From: an uncultured Paracoccaceae bacterium
Lineage (GTDB): Bacteria > Pseudomonadota > Alphaproteobacteria > Rhodobacterales > Rhodobacteraceae
Assembly (NCBI GenBank): GCA_947503965.1
Contig: CANNFU010000006.1
Location: 62,001-126,000 of the forward strand
Reading direction: 5' to 3'
DNA: 64,000 nt
Positions 36,099 to 47,007 of this stretch are shown here, piece by piece. The position numbers and the translations under genes are program-made. The stretch's first letter is position 1, and each line of letters starts with the position of its first letter. The notes under the pieces were generated by a model that was not told the origin of the DNA, ran no database searches, and saw nothing but the letters and a program-made list of their open reading frames with translations.

Positions 36099-37079
36099 GT
36101 GGCATTTGTACTTTTCTCGGCAATGCGCAATGAGGGTCCATTCCTGTTTGACTGGATCGCGTATCATCGCGCCATCGGGTTCGACAGGATTTGCATTGTC
36201 ACGAATGATTGTGACGACGGGTCGAACGCATTGCTGGCCAAGCTGCATGACGCAGGTATCGTCGACCATATTGATCAGGTCGTGCGGGAACAAACAGGAC
36301 CGCAGCGCGCTGCCGTGAACCTGCTTGATGAACGCAAATACCTGGCCGAAGGTGATTGGGCGATATTTCTGGACGCCGACGAATATCTCAACATTCGGAT
36401 CGGGGCAGGGCAGGTTGCCGACCTTAGCAACTATCTTGAGCAGCGCCAGCTTGCCGGTATGTTGATCAACTGGCGGCTTTTTGGCGACTCCGGGCAGCAG
36501 CAATTCAATGGCACGTATATCAGCGCCGATTATACCGGCTGCGAAACGCCATCCGACTACACGCAATTCAAAACACTTTTCAAAGTCGGCGATATTGGCG
36601 CGGGCTTTTCGGGCGAGCTGCACCGCTGCCGGGTACATCCCGGAGTGGGGAAGCTGACCGATTTCATCACCGGTTCGGGTGAGGTTCTGGGCGCCGGTGG
36701 CCCCGGCCAGCCAAAGCGCCGCCATCTGCGCTGGCTGCAGACCGGCGAGGATGTCTTTAGCATGCTCGTGGGCCGCGAGATTGGTTATGATATCGCGCAG
36801 ATCAACCACTACATCGTGCGTGATCCGGCATCGTTCGCGCTGAAAAAGCGCCGTGGGCGCGGACATACGCCCAAAACCTTTTACAACCGCCGGCATACGG
36901 CGCAGTTCTATCGCGACCAAAATCACAATGACGCGGTTGATACATCCATTCTGCGCTGGGCCGATGCGGTTGCGGCGCAAAAGGAGACTTTGCAACGCGA
37001 CTGTATGCTGACGCCCGAGCTTGACGCCATTCAGCAGCAATATCAGAGCAGTATTCGCGCGATTGCAGAGTTGGGTTGA
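36099..37079 (+). CDS. Glycosyltransferase family 2-like protein
   Basis: 326 residues from GTG 36099. The first strand FVLFSAMRNEGPFLFDWIAYH is the usual start of the GT2-like (DUF4422/GT92-related) glycosyltransferase group, and the metal-binding DxD motif is present in AIFLDADEYLN. The rest, with LHRCRVHP and HLRWLQTGED, is typical of roseobacter homologues. No membrane span. It probably adds sugars to a surface polysaccharide; the acceptor is unknown. ATG 36123 would cut off the first beta-strand. Confidence 0.8.
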   Translation: MAFVLFSAMRNEGPFLFDWIAYHRAIGFDRICIVTNDCDDGSNALLAKLHDAGIVDHIDQVVREQTGPQRAAVNLLDERKYLAEGDWAIFLDADEYLNIRIGAGQVADLSNYLEQRQLAGMLINWRLFGDSGQQQFNGTYISADYTGCETPSDYTQFKTLFKVGDIGAGFSGELHRCRVHPGVGKLTDFITGSGEVLGAGGPGQPKRRHLRWLQTGEDVFSMLVGREIGYDIAQINHYIVRDPASFALKKRRGRGHTPKTFYNRRHTAQFYRDQNHNDAVDTSILRWADAVAAQKETLQRDCMLTPELDAIQQQYQSSIRAIAELG

Positions 37080-37140
37080 AGGCGCACACGGTCAGCGAAT
37101 AAATCTAGTCATCACTGAAAACCGCTGATACGCCAGCGTG

Positions 37141-38043
37141 ATGGTGATCAGGTCCGAAAACATCCGCGGTGCGCTTTTGATGATGGGCGCAATGTGTGCC
37201 TACACCATCAACGACGCTTTCATGAAAGTTGCCGCATCAGAAATCCCGCTTTATCAGGCGATTATGGTGCGTGGTTTCGGGGCAGTGATTTGCCTGGTGA
37301 TCATGTGCAGGCTGATGGGGCAACTTCGATTTGATCTATCGGGTTCTGATTGGCGGCTGATCATCCTGCGCAGCGCGTCCGAGACGGCAGGCACTTATTT
37401 CTTTCTGACCGCCTTGATGAATATGCCGATTGCCAACCTTAGCGCGATCATGCAGGTTTTGCCGCTATCGGTCGCGCTGGCTGCGGCCCTGTTTTTGAAA
37501 GAACCACTGGGCTGGCGGCGGTTGACGGCGATTTTTGTGGGCTTCGCGGGCGTATTGCTGATCGTGCAGCCCGGCGGCGCGGATTTCAACAGTTTCAGCA
37601 TCTACGCATTGATCACCGTCGTCTGTGTCACCTTTCGTGATCTTACTGTTCGGCGGATGTCGCGCACGGTGCCGCCCATGTTGGTTGCGTTGATGGCGGC
37701 CATTGGCGTGACAAGTCTTGGTTTGATCGGATCGCTTTTTGACGGCCTGCAACCGTTGAGCGGCACAGCAGGGCTGCAACTGGCCGGGGCTATGGTGTTT
37801 CTGATCTTCGGCTACATCTTTTCCGTGACCGCCATGCAATCGGGCGAGATCGGGTTCGTGGCGCCGTTCCGCTACACCAGTCTTGTCGTTGCACTGATCC
37901 TTGGGGTCGTGGTCTTTGACGATTGGCCCAATACGCTGACGCTGATCGGCGCATCCATCGTGGTCGCAACCGGGCTTTTTACGCTGTACCGGGAAACCAG
38001 GCTGCGGGTCCGGCAAACCATAATACCGGACCGCATCCGTTAG
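37141..38043 (+). CDS. EamA/DMT-family permease
   Basis: About 300 residues with ten predicted membrane helices in two EamA repeats (GALLMMGAMCAYTINDAFMK near the start; AIFVGFAGVLLIVQPGG in the first repeat end; VALILGVVVFDDWPNTLTLIGASIVVATGLF at the C-terminus, shown here only as landmarks). Drug/metabolite transporters export or import small metabolites; the substrate is not predictable. ATG 37141 is chosen; a GTG one codon earlier is equally possible. No strong ribosome site is seen. Confidence 0.85.
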   Translation: MVIRSENIRGALLMMGAMCAYTINDAFMKVAASEIPLYQAIMVRGFGAVICLVIMCRLMGQLRFDLSGSDWRLIILRSASETAGTYFFLTALMNMPIANLSAIMQVLPLSVALAAALFLKEPLGWRRLTAIFVGFAGVLLIVQPGGADFNSFSIYALITVVCVTFRDLTVRRMSRTVPPMLVALMAAIGVTSLGLIGSLFDGLQPLSGTAGLQLAGAMVFLIFGYIFSVTAMQSGEIGFVAPFRYTSLVVALILGVVVFDDWPNTLTLIGASIVVATGLFTLYRETRLRVRQTIIPDRIR

Positions 38044-38046
38044 GTT

Positions 38047-38622
38047 TTAGCGCTGTGTGCCGAAGAACACGCCGTCGATGTCGATGTCGAACTCACCCCT
38101 TGCATCACCAATGGCATTGCCAAAGATGGCGTCTCCATTGATCACGTCATTATGGACTTCTCCGTTCAGGTTCAGGTTCATCTGTGCGTCCTCCTCAAAC
38201 CCATTGGCGTCGACATGTGTGATGTCGCCATGCGCCGTCGCATCAAGAGAACCGCCTCTTTCCACGCCATTAATCTCTAACCGCCCCCCAAGCTCTTGGT
38301 TGGGGGTTCCGTCGGGGTCGATCAGGTTGATATTGGTGACATCACCGCTGATATCATTGCTGGCAAAGCCGACGACCATAGTCATGTCGGCGAGGATACT
38401 GCCGTTGGCATCTCCGCGAATATCGGCACCAATCTGACCATCATAGGTGACAGTACCGGTTGGCAGCTCTGTGAGGCTGGTTTCGGGCAATCGGCTGATC
38501 CGCGATGCTTCGGCAAATGCGCGGTCCACGTCATTTTCGCTGACCGTGGGTGGGTTCGGATCTGTGGCGCAGGCGGCAAGTGCCGCAAGCGCGATCATGG
38601 AAAGGGCGATAGGTCTGGTCAT
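38047..38622 (-). CDS. Secreted lipoprotein with Gly/Asp-rich beta domain
   Basis: 191 residues. A lipoprotein signal peptide ends in ALAACA, and the mature chain is acidic, with alternating short strands ([43 protein letters not shown]) like the beta-barrel domain of transferrin-binding-protein-like surface lipoproteins. ATG 38622 has GGA about ten bases upstream. It converges with the permease gene (three bases between stops). Function unknown; a surface-exposed ligand-binding role is possible. Confidence 0.7.
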   Translation of the reverse strand: MTRPIALSMIALAALAACATDPNPPTVSENDVDRAFAEASRISRLPETSLTELPTGTVTYDGQIGADIRGDANGSILADMTMVVGFASNDISGDVTNINLIDPDGTPNQELGGRLEINGVERGGSLDATAHGDITHVDANGFEEDAQMNLNLNGEVHNDVINGDAIFGNAIGDARGEFDIDIDGVFFGTQR

Positions 38623-38771
38623 TATATGATCCAATCTGTTGGTCTGGTTTCAGCGTTGTCCCTTTTGTCCGGCCCCCTGCGCGGCTATACAATAAAGCCC
38701 GATTGTTATGGGATAACGACCGGCTGTCATTGCGCGATATCCAGCCTAACGCCTTGCTTTTCAGGGTGGTG

Positions 38772-38800
38772 TTGACAGCCTACCCGACTCCTCCTATACG
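38772..38800 (+). promoter_or_regulatory. Promoter of the rpsL-rpsG-fusA-tuf unit
   Basis: TTGACA (38772-38777), exactly 17 bases rich in C and T, then TATACG (38795-38800) followed by a GC-rich discriminator. The same architecture precedes rpsJ, rplB, rpmC and rplO. Confidence 0.8.
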
Positions 38801-39011
38801 CCGCTCATCCGGGTTGGGCTTGCCCCTTTGTCCCGATATCAGACCCCGTAGTGGCCAAGAACCGAGCACCTGTCGCTTTGTTCCTCTGGAGACTCACCGC
38901 ACCGAACCTCCGGTAAGGGTTCGACTGCGGAATTTTTGTGCTTTCAAAGGCGCATTTCATGAAACCCGCGTTTGCCGGACGCACAATGTGAATAGATGGG
39001 AACATCACACG

Positions 39012-39383
39012 ATGCCAACGATTCAGCAGCTGATCCGCAAGCCGCGCCAGCCAAAAGTCAATAAATCCAAGTCGATGCACTTGGAATCCTGCCCACAGAA
39101 GCGTGGCGTTTGCACACGCGTCTATACCACCACACCAAAGAAGCCGAACTCGGCCATGCGGAAAGTCGCCAAAGTGCGCCTGACCAATGGTTTTGAGGTC
39201 ATCAGCTACATCCCCGGTGAAAGCCACAACCTGCAGGAACACTCTGTTGTTCTGATCCGTGGCGGCCGTGTAAAAGACCTTCCCGGTGTGCGTTACCACA
39301 TTCTGCGCGGTGTGCTTGATACCCAAGGTGTCAAAGACCGTAAGCAACGCCGTTCGAAATACGGCGCGAAGCGTCCTAAGTAA
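39012..39383 (+). CDS. rpsL: 30S ribosomal protein S12
   Basis: 123 residues, full length. [19 protein letters not shown] and [13 protein letters not shown] carry the lysines whose mutation gives streptomycin resistance; both are in the susceptible form. S12 monitors codon-anticodon pairing in the decoding centre. The open frame extends far upstream, but [12 protein letters not shown] at 39012 is the universal N-terminus. It is first of the str operon. Confidence 0.98.
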   Translation: MPTIQQLIRKPRQPKVNKSKSMHLESCPQKRGVCTRVYTTTPKKPNSAMRKVAKVRLTNGFEVISYIPGESHNLQEHSVVLIRGGRVKDLPGVRYHILRGVLDTQGVKDRKQRRSKYGAKRPK

Positions 39384-39395
39384 GGGAAATCATAG

Positions 39396-39866
39396 ATGTC
39401 ACGTCGTCACGCCGCTGAAAAACGCGAAGTTCTGCCAGACGCAAAGTTTGGCGATATCGTTCTGACCAAGTTCATGAACAACCTGATGGTTGACGGCAAG
39501 AAAGCCGTCGCCGAACGCATCGTCTACAACGCCTTTGACCGCGTTGAGGACAAGCTCAAGAAATCCCCTGTGGAAGTCTTTCACGAGAGCCTCGACAACA
39601 TCAAACCATCCGTCGAAGTGCGCTCGCGCCGCGTGGGTGGTGCGACATATCAGGTGCCTGTCGAAGTCCGCCCAGAGCGCCGTGAGGCGCTGGCCATCCG
39701 CTGGTTGATTGCCGCTGCGAAAAAGCGCAACGAAAACACCATGGAAGAGCGTCTGGCAGGCGAGCTGATGGATGCGGTCAACGGCCGCGGCACAGCGGTC
39801 AAGAAACGCGAAGACACCCACAAGATGGCCGACGCGAACAAAGCGTTCAGCCACTACCGCTGGTAA
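39396..39866 (+). CDS. rpsG: 30S ribosomal protein S7
   Basis: 156 residues. [20 protein letters not shown] and the [17 protein letters not shown] motif are standard. S7 nucleates assembly of the 30S head and in E. coli represses the str operon. Twelve bases after rpsL and fourteen before fusA, so cotranscribed. Confidence 0.98.
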   Translation: MSRRHAAEKREVLPDAKFGDIVLTKFMNNLMVDGKKAVAERIVYNAFDRVEDKLKKSPVEVFHESLDNIKPSVEVRSRRVGGATYQVPVEVRPERREALAIRWLIAAAKKRNENTMEERLAGELMDAVNGRGTAVKKREDTHKMADANKAFSHYRW

Positions 39867-39880
39867 GAGGAAGCACCAAA

Positions 39881-41998
39881 ATGGCACGCGACTACCCCCT
39901 CGAACTATATCGAAACTTTGGCATTATCGCGCATATCGACGCCGGTAAGACCACGTGTTCCGAGCGGATCCTGTATTACACAGGCAAATCCCACAACATC
40001 GGCGAAGTGCACGATGGTGCGGCCACTATGGACTGGATGGAACAAGAGCAGGAACGGGGTATTACAATTACTTCGGCTGCGACCACCACGTTCTGGGAAC
40101 GCACTGAAAACGGTATTGAGGCAGACAGCCCCAAGCACCGGATGAACATCATCGACACCCCTGGCCACGTTGACTTCACCATTGAAGTTGAGCGTTCCTT
40201 GGCCGTGCTTGACGGTGCCGTTTGTGTGCTTGACGCCAACGCAGGTGTCGAGCCGCAGACAGAAACTGTCTGGCGTCAGGCGGACCGTTATAAGGTGCCG
40301 CGTATGGTTTTCGTCAACAAGATGGACAAAATCGGCGCTGACTTCTTCAAATGCGTCGAAATGATCGAAGACCGCACCGGTGCGCGTGCGATCCCTGTTG
40401 GGCTGCCGATTGGCGCCGAAGATCAGCTGGAAGGTTTGATCGACCTTGTCACCATGGAAGAATGGCTGTGGCAGGGTGAAGATCTTGGTGCGTCCTGGGT
40501 CAAGGCGCCTATCCGTGACAGCCTGGCTGCCCAAGCTGCCGAATGGCGCGAAAAGCTGGTCGAAGCTGCCGTGGAGCAGGACGACGATGCGATGGAAGCC
40601 TATCTTGAAGGCAATGAGCCTGATGTGAAATCATTGCGTGCAATGATCCGCAAGGCTTGCCTGTCGCTGTCTTTCGTGCCGGTCCTTGGTGGGTCTGCAT
40701 TCAAGAACAAAGGTGTGCAGCCGCTGCTGAACGCTGTTGTGGACTATCTGCCAAGCCCGCTCGACGTTGTGGATTACATGGGCTTCAAACCCGGTGATGA
40801 GACTGAAACCCGTAACATCGCCCGCCGTGCGGATGATGACATGGCATTCTCTGGTCTCGCGTTCAAAATCATGAACGACCCGTTTGTTGGTTCTTTGACG
40901 TTTACCCGGATCTATTCCGGTAAGCTGAACAAGGGTGACAACATGCTCAACTCTACCAAGGGGAGCAAAGAGCGTGTGGGCCGGATGATGATGATGCACT
41001 CTAACGAACGGGAAGAGATTTCCGAAGCGTTTGCAGGCGATATCATCGCACTTGGTGGTCTGAAGAACACGACAACGGGTGATACAATCTGTGATCCGCA
41101 AGACCCGGTTGTTCTGGAAACAATGACATTCCCTGATCCTGTGATCGAGATTGCCGTTGAGCCCAAGACAAAGGCCGACCAGGAAAAGATGGGCATCGCG
41201 TTGCAGCGTCTGTCTGCCGAGGATCCGTCGTTCCGCGTGGAAACTGATCTGGAATCCGGTCAGACCATCATGAAAGGCATGGGCGAATTGCACCTCGACA
41301 TTCTGGTCGACCGCATGAAGCGCGAGTTCAAGGTTGAGGCCAACATCGGTGCGCCACAGGTGGCTTACCGTGAAACCATCGGTCACGAAGTTGAACACAC
41401 CTACACCCACAAGAAGCAATCTGGTGGGTCTGGTCAGTTCGGCGAAGTGAAATTGATCATTTCTCCGACAGAGCCTGGCGAAGGGTATTCGTTCGAAAGC
41501 CGCATCGTTGGTGGGTCTGTGCCCAAGGAATACATCCCGGGCGTTGAAAAAGGCATCCTGTCTGTCATGGATAACGGCCCATTGGCCGGCTTCCCCGTGA
41601 TCGATTTTAAGGTGGCTTTGATTGACGGGAAATTCCACGACGTTGACTCGTCCATCATGGCGTTCGAAATCGCAGCCCGGATGTGTATGCGTGAAGGCAT
41701 GCGCAAAGCCGGTGCGAAACTGCTTGAGCCGATCATGAAAGTCGAAGTTGTGACGCCAGAGGATTACACTGGCGGGATCATCGGTGACCTGACATCACGC
41801 CGCGGCATGGTGCAGGGTCAGGACACACGCGGCAACGCGATTGTCATTGATGCGATGGTGCCGCTGGCGAACATGTTCGGCTACATCAACACGCTGCGGT
41901 CCATGTCTTCGGGCCGGGCGCAGTTCACGATGCAGTTCGACCATTACGAACCTGTGCCAAACAACATCTCGGAAGAGATTCAGGCGAAATACGCCTAA
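39881..41998 (+). CDS. fusA: Elongation factor G
   Basis: 705 residues with GTPase motifs AHIDAGKTT (G1), RGITI (G2), DTPGHVDF (G3) and NKMDK (G4), then domains II-V ending in the C-terminal [20 protein letters not shown]. It drives ribosomal translocation and recycling. It is full length, third in the str operon, 68 bp before tuf. Confidence 0.98.
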   Translation: MARDYPLELYRNFGIIAHIDAGKTTCSERILYYTGKSHNIGEVHDGAATMDWMEQEQERGITITSAATTTFWERTENGIEADSPKHRMNIIDTPGHVDFTIEVERSLAVLDGAVCVLDANAGVEPQTETVWRQADRYKVPRMVFVNKMDKIGADFFKCVEMIEDRTGARAIPVGLPIGAEDQLEGLIDLVTMEEWLWQGEDLGASWVKAPIRDSLAAQAAEWREKLVEAAVEQDDDAMEAYLEGNEPDVKSLRAMIRKACLSLSFVPVLGGSAFKNKGVQPLLNAVVDYLPSPLDVVDYMGFKPGDETETRNIARRADDDMAFSGLAFKIMNDPFVGSLTFTRIYSGKLNKGDNMLNSTKGSKERVGRMMMMHSNEREEISEAFAGDIIALGGLKNTTTGDTICDPQDPVVLETMTFPDPVIEIAVEPKTKADQEKMGIALQRLSAEDPSFRVETDLESGQTIMKGMGELHLDILVDRMKREFKVEANIGAPQVAYRETIGHEVEHTYTHKKQSGGSGQFGEVKLIISPTEPGEGYSFESRIVGGSVPKEYIPGVEKGILSVMDNGPLAGFPVIDFKVALIDGKFHDVDSSIMAFEIAARMCMREGMRKAGAKLLEPIMKVEVVTPEDYTGGIIGDLTSRRGMVQGQDTRGNAIVIDAMVPLANMFGYINTLRSMSSGRAQFTMQFDHYEPVPNNISEEIQAKYA

Positions 41999-42066
41999 GC
42001 CCTCGGGCTTAGGCACCCTGGAGATGATCCGGGGCCTCACAAAAACGAATATTCAAGGAGGCCATC

Positions 42067-43242
<1,176 letters not shown>

Positions 43243-43252
43243 TCACGGACGC

Positions 43253-43293
43253 GTGGGTTACACCCACCCTACGTAGGGTGGGTAGAACCCACC
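43253..43293. repeat. GTGGGTT/AACCCAC repeat after tuf
   Basis: GTGGGTT...ACCCACCCTAC is followed at once by its inverse, GTAGGGTGGGT..AACCCACC, giving a large imperfect hairpin. The same GTAGGGTGGGynnAACCCACC unit recurs at 46709-46729 and 55248-55299. It resembles the REP-type palindromes widespread in proteobacteria. Confidence 0.8.
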
Positions 43294-43310
43294 GCACCGC
43301 GAAACAAACA

Positions 43311-43341
43311 AAAGGCCGCCCCAAATGGGGCGGCCTTTCTT
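43311..43341 (+). terminator. Terminator after tuf
   Basis: Twelve-base arms AAAGGCCGCCCC/GGGGCGGCCTTT with loop AAAT, then TCTTAT. It closes the rpsLG-fusA-tuf unit, so rpsJ needs its own promoter. Confidence 0.9.
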
Positions 43342-43476
43342 ATATTGCTGCATCCTCGACGAAATATCCTGGATCAGTTTTACCGCCTTCTTTGCGATAA
43401 GAGATATCTCATTTCAAATATCGTTCTGCTCAGATACACACACAGTAAATAGCCATAATCGCAAAATAAGACTTCT

Positions 43477-44133
43477 ATGATGCAAAGCATTTCTGGAGTG
43501 CTCCAAAAATTGGAGCATCAGCTACGAGAAAGACTCGACCCTCTCGGCTATGTTGATGCCGAAAATGATGCTTTCATGACTGGCCATGAGCCGCATAAAT
43601 TTCCTCATTTCTACCTTTTCAGGCGTTATTCTGGTTTAGATGAAGAAGGGATGCTGGCGGCGGAAGCTGAGTGCGGGCGACACATTTACGAACCATATAG
43701 GGAGTTACTCTCCTTTATGAATGGTGCAAGAGTGCTTGGCCTAGTTCTTCAAGGGTCAACGGGAGTTAACTTGGATCGGTCAGGACAAGGAGTTGGTCAG
43801 CCAATCTCACTTCGCTATGGAAATTTCTGCGAGCGTCCAGATTACATACCGCAAGGCCACTTTCGCATCGGCAGCATCAACGGAGATTGGCATTCACAAG
43901 GTCACCTTTTCCTAGTCTCGACGGGAGAGGTTGAGCTTTACAACGCGAAGTTCGATCTGATTGGCAAACGTTGGTCGTCTTTGGTTGAATTCTTGATAGA
44001 TGAAATTCCCAGGCGTCTTGATCTTTATGATGAGAATGGTCGAGAGATACCGGGTAGCAAGAAGCTGCCGGGAGATACTGACGACTGGGAACAGCTTGCG
44101 GCAGAAGTTGCCGAACAAGAGCGGCGGAACTGA
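43477..44133 (+). CDS. SMI1/KNR4 (SUKH)-like protein
   Basis: 218 residues. The pattern YRELLSFMNGARVLGLVL, then GHFRIGSINGDWHSQGHLF and ELYNAKFDLIGKRWSSLVEFL resembles the SUKH superfamily, many members of which are immunity proteins against bacterial toxins, others cytosolic regulators. It sits between tuf and rpsJ, where S10 clusters usually have no gene, and its DNA is markedly richer in A and T than its neighbours, suggesting recent arrival. No partner toxin is adjacent. The family call is moderate. Confidence 0.6.
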   Translation: MMQSISGVLQKLEHQLRERLDPLGYVDAENDAFMTGHEPHKFPHFYLFRRYSGLDEEGMLAAEAECGRHIYEPYRELLSFMNGARVLGLVLQGSTGVNLDRSGQGVGQPISLRYGNFCERPDYIPQGHFRIGSINGDWHSQGHLFLVSTGEVELYNAKFDLIGKRWSSLVEFLIDEIPRRLDLYDENGREIPGSKKLPGDTDDWEQLAAEVAEQERRN

Positions 44134-44246
44134 ACTCTGGTGGGTAGGGTCAGCCGGTTAATTCGTGGGAAATAGTGTGTCGCAAGAAGTATGTACCGGT
44201 TGATTGCGTCGTATGATCAGCATTCGATCTAAAAGTGCCTTTCGTG

Positions 44247-44386
44247 CCCGACCTCGGGCCGGAGGCGTCTTGCAATCGCTCCAGTGGAGCGATTGAGCCG
44301 GAGGGTTGCGATAGCAACAGGGTGCACGCAGTGCGCCCTCCCGTGGGGGAGGTCGGGCGCGCCCTAAAGCCTTTGGGCTTTAGGGC
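44247..44386. repeat. Composite palindromic element upstream of rpsJ
   Basis: An outer stem GCCCGACCTC (44247-44256) pairs with GAGGTCGGGC (44349-44358); inside are CAATCGCTCC/GGAGCGATTG (44273-44295) and GTTGCgatAGCAAC. Directly after it, arms GCCCTAAAGCC/GGCTTTAGGGC (44361-44386) form a perfect hairpin. The GCGCCCTCCC..GGGGGAGGTCGGGC core recurs at 53840-53898 and 59506-59561. Confidence 0.75.
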
Positions 44387-44418
44387 ATAAAAGAGAATAC
44401 TCGGTTCACCAAACCCCC

Positions 44419-44447
44419 TTTACACCACCCCCGACTCCCCCTATACG
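44419..44447 (+). promoter_or_regulatory. Promoter of the rpsJ-rplCDW unit
   Basis: TTTACA (44419-44424), 17 C-rich bases, TATACG (44442-44447), then a GC-rich stretch. Spacing and -10 are identical to those of the other four ribosomal promoters in the window. Confidence 0.78.
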
Positions 44448-44571
44448 CCCGCTATCCAGCAAGGGTGCGGTCCGCCGTGCCCTTTATACGTTGGAAAAAA
44501 GACGCGATGAGGGTGCCGGATGAGCCGGTATCGTCCAATCCGATCTTCACCCCAGTATAAGGGGATGCAAC

Positions 44572-44886
44572 ATGGCCGTTCAAAGCCAAAACATCCGTAT
44601 CCGCCTCAAGGCGTTTGATTACCGGGTGCTTGACGCAAGCACTGCAGAAATCGTCAGCACAGCCAAGCGCACAGGCGCTTCTGTCCGTGGCCCGATCCCA
44701 CTTCCCAACAAGATCGAAAAATTCACCGTTCTGCGTGGCCCCCACGTTGACAAGAAATCCCGCGACCAGTTCGAGATCCGGACGCACAAGCGCCTTCTCG
44801 ACATCGTGGATCCGACACCGCAGACCGTGGACGCGCTGATGAAGCTCGACCTGGCCGCTGGTGTCGACGTTCAGATTTCCGTATAA
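44572..44886 (+). CDS. rpsJ: 30S ribosomal protein S10
   Basis: 104 residues. [16 protein letters not shown] and [19 protein letters not shown] are conserved S10 signatures. S10 also joins NusB/NusG antitermination complexes. It is first gene of the S10 block, 12 bp before rplC. Confidence 0.98.
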   Translation: MAVQSQNIRIRLKAFDYRVLDASTAEIVSTAKRTGASVRGPIPLPNKIEKFTVLRGPHVDKKSRDQFEIRTHKRLLDIVDPTPQTVDALMKLDLAAGVDVQISV

Positions 44887-44898
44887 GGAGTTAACATC

Positions 44899-45750
44899 AT
44901 GCTCCGTACCGGACTTATCGCAAAGAAAGTCGGGATGACCCGGCTGTTCATGGAAGACGGCAAGCAGATCCCTGTGACCGTTCTTTCGCTCGAAAACCTG
45001 CAGGTCGTCGCACAGCGCACAGCTGACAAGGACGGCTATGTCGCTGTTCAGCTGGGTGCTGGCAATGCCAAGGCAAAGCGCACATCCAAGGCGATGCGCG
45101 GTCACTTCGCCGCCGCCAAGGTGGAACCCAAGCGCAAGGTCGCTGAATTCCGCGTGGCGCCTGAGAACCTGATCAATGTGGGCGAAGAAATCCTCGCCAA
45201 CCATTACTTCGAAGGCCAGTATGTGGACGTGTCCGGCACATCCATCGGTAAAGGTTTTGCCGGTGCGATGAAGCGGCACAACTTCGGTGGTCTGCGCGCG
45301 TCGCACGGTGTGTCGATCTCTCACCGTTCGCACGGCTCCACCGGCCAGTGTCAGGACCCCGGCAAGGTGTTCAAGGGCAAGAAGATGGCCGGGCATATGG
45401 GTGCGGCGAAAGTCACCACCCAGAACCTGCAAGTGGTCAAGACAGATGCCGACCGTGGCGTGATCATGGTCAAGGGTGCTGTTCCCGGATCAAAAGGTGG
45501 CTGGGTCACAATCAAGGATGCGGTGAAAAAGCCGACACCTGAAAACGTGATCTATCCTGCCGGTCTGAAATCCATGAAGGAAGAAGCCGAAAAGCTGGCA
45601 GCCGAAGCCGCCGCCGCAGCCGCCGCCGAAGAGGAAGCCGCCGCAAAGGCCGCAGCCGAGGCAGAACAGGCCGCACTGGAAGCCGCTGAAGCCGAGGCCG
45701 CAGCCGAAACAGATGCTCCAGAAGAAGGAGGCGACAAAAATGAAGGCTGA
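44899..45750 (+). CDS. rplC: 50S ribosomal protein L3 with long Ala/Glu-rich C-terminal tail
   Basis: 283 residues against about 210 in E. coli. The core, including [15 protein letters not shown] and the loop [19 protein letters not shown] that reaches the peptidyl transferase centre, is normal. After [17 protein letters not shown] comes a tail of about 55 residues made almost only of Ala and Glu, likely a disordered acidic extension. Such tails are known from some Rhodobacteraceae L3 proteins. The gene overlaps rplD by 11 bases. Confidence 0.96.
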   Translation: MLRTGLIAKKVGMTRLFMEDGKQIPVTVLSLENLQVVAQRTADKDGYVAVQLGAGNAKAKRTSKAMRGHFAAAKVEPKRKVAEFRVAPENLINVGEEILANHYFEGQYVDVSGTSIGKGFAGAMKRHNFGGLRASHGVSISHRSHGSTGQCQDPGKVFKGKKMAGHMGAAKVTTQNLQVVKTDADRGVIMVKGAVPGSKGGWVTIKDAVKKPTPENVIYPAGLKSMKEEAEKLAAEAAAAAAAEEEAAAKAAAEAEQAALEAAEAEAAAETDAPEEGGDKNEG

Positions 45751-46360
45751 TGCAATCAAACTGGACGGCAAGAAAGCCGGGTCCGTTGATCTGAACGACG
45801 ACATCTTTGGTCTGGAGCCCCGCAAGGACATCCTGCACCGCGTCGTCCGCTGGCAGCGTAACAAGGCCATGGCAGGTACACATGACGTGCTGGGCCGGTC
45901 CGAAGTGTCCTACTCGACCAAGAAGATCTATCGCCAGAAGGGCACCGGTGGCGCACGCCACGGCTCGCGCGGCGCGCCGATCTTCCGCTCGGGCGGTATC
46001 TACAAGGGCCCAACGCCCCGCAGCCACGCCCATGACCTGCCCAAGAAGTTCCGCAAGCTGGGTCTGAAGCACGCCCTGTCCGCGAAAGTGGCGGCAGGCG
46101 AGCTGGTGATCGTGGACACGATCGAAGTGAAGGACGCCAAGACCGGCGCGCTGGCCAAAATGGTCGGCAACCTGGGCTGGAAGCGTGCGCTGATCATCGA
46201 CGGGGCCGAAGTGAACGAAAACTTCAAAAAGGCCGCGGCCAATATCTCAACCATTGACGTGCTGCCCAGCCAGGGCGCCAACGTCTATGACATCCTGCGG
46301 TCGGACACGCTTGTGCTGACCAAGGCAGGCGTCGAAGCACTGGAGGCTCGTTTGTCATGA
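45740..46360 (+). CDS. rplD: 50S ribosomal protein L4
   Basis: 206 residues from ATG 45740, inside the end of rplC, with GGAGG eight bases upstream. The exit-tunnel loop region [15 protein letters not shown] is conserved. L4 is the autogenous repressor of the S10 operon in E. coli. It shares ATGA with rplW. Confidence 0.96.
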   Translation: MKADAIKLDGKKAGSVDLNDDIFGLEPRKDILHRVVRWQRNKAMAGTHDVLGRSEVSYSTKKIYRQKGTGGARHGSRGAPIFRSGGIYKGPTPRSHAHDLPKKFRKLGLKHALSAKVAAGELVIVDTIEVKDAKTGALAKMVGNLGWKRALIIDGAEVNENFKKAAANISTIDVLPSQGANVYDILRSDTLVLTKAGVEALEARLS

Positions 46361-46653
46361 GCGCGAAAGCAGAACATTACGACGTGATCCGCAAGCCGAT
46401 CATCACCGAAAAGGCAACCATGGCGTCCGAACAGAACGCCGTTGTCTTCGAAGTGGCGATCGACGCGAACAAGCCGATGATCAAAGAGGCCGTCGAAAGC
46501 CTGTTCGGGGTCAAGGTGAAGGCGGTGAACACGTCGATCACCAAAGGCAAGGTCAAGCGGTTCCGCGGCTCACTCGGCACCCGCAAGGACGTCAAGAAAG
46601 CCTATGTGACGCTCGAAGAGGGCAACACGATCGACGTCTCCACCGGTCTCTGA
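46357..46653 (+). CDS. rplW: 50S ribosomal protein L23
   Basis: 98 residues with [14 protein letters not shown] and the C-terminal [19 protein letters not shown]23 sits at the tunnel exit and binds trigger factor and SRP. The normal next gene, rplB, is displaced by 2 kb: a terminator and a reverse transcriptase gene lie between. Confidence 0.97.
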   Translation: MSAKAEHYDVIRKPIITEKATMASEQNAVVFEVAIDANKPMIKEAVESLFGVKVKAVNTSITKGKVKRFRGSLGTRKDVKKAYVTLEEGNTIDVSTGL

Positions 46654-46674
46654 TCCGGTCTACATAAGAATGAC

Positions 46675-46705
46675 AAAGCCCTCGGCAATCGCCGGGGGCT
46701 TTTTT
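46675..46705 (+). terminator. Terminator after rplW, inside the S10 gene order
   Basis: Arms AAAGCCCTCGGC and GCCGGGGGCTTT with loop AATC, followed by TTTTTT. It would stop transcription between rplW and rplB, where most bacteria have none. Confidence 0.9.
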
Positions 46706-46708
46706 GTT

Positions 46709-46729
46709 GTAGGGTGGGTGCAACCCACC
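46709..46729. repeat. GTAGGGTGGGT..AACCCACC palindrome after rplW
   Basis: Single short unit of the same family as 43253-43293 and 55248-55299, directly behind the rplW terminator. Confidence 0.75.
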
Positions 46730-46859
46730 ATCCCGCCACGCAACGCAAGTCGGGCGCGCGCCCGCCCGTGGGATGGCGCAACTGCCCTAACTTCTGGCAC
46801 TTTATGGCAGCCACACATACGCCGACGATGCGATGCGCGTGACGGCACCAAAGCGCCAG

Positions 46860-46918
46860 CCCGCCGGAACGGGCAGGCGCTCGCCCGGCGCCTTCGGCTT
46901 GTTCCGGGCGGGATTTTG
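46860..46918. repeat. GC-rich nested hairpin upstream of the reverse transcriptase
   Basis: Arms CCCGCCGGAAC (46860-46870) and GTTCCGGGCGGG (46901-46912) enclose AGGCGC/GCGCCT pairing and end in ATTTT. It could be a terminator-like member of the dispersed GC-rich element family, or part of a structured RNA belonging to the reverse transcriptase, whose gene begins 90 bp downstream. Confidence 0.6.
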
Positions 46919-47007
46919 TATTGGCTAAAGCGCAGTTTTGAGATTGAGTGAAACGCAGTCGTTGCAACTCAAAGAAATCTGGCCAGTGTTCGAATGCGCA
47001 TCCTATT

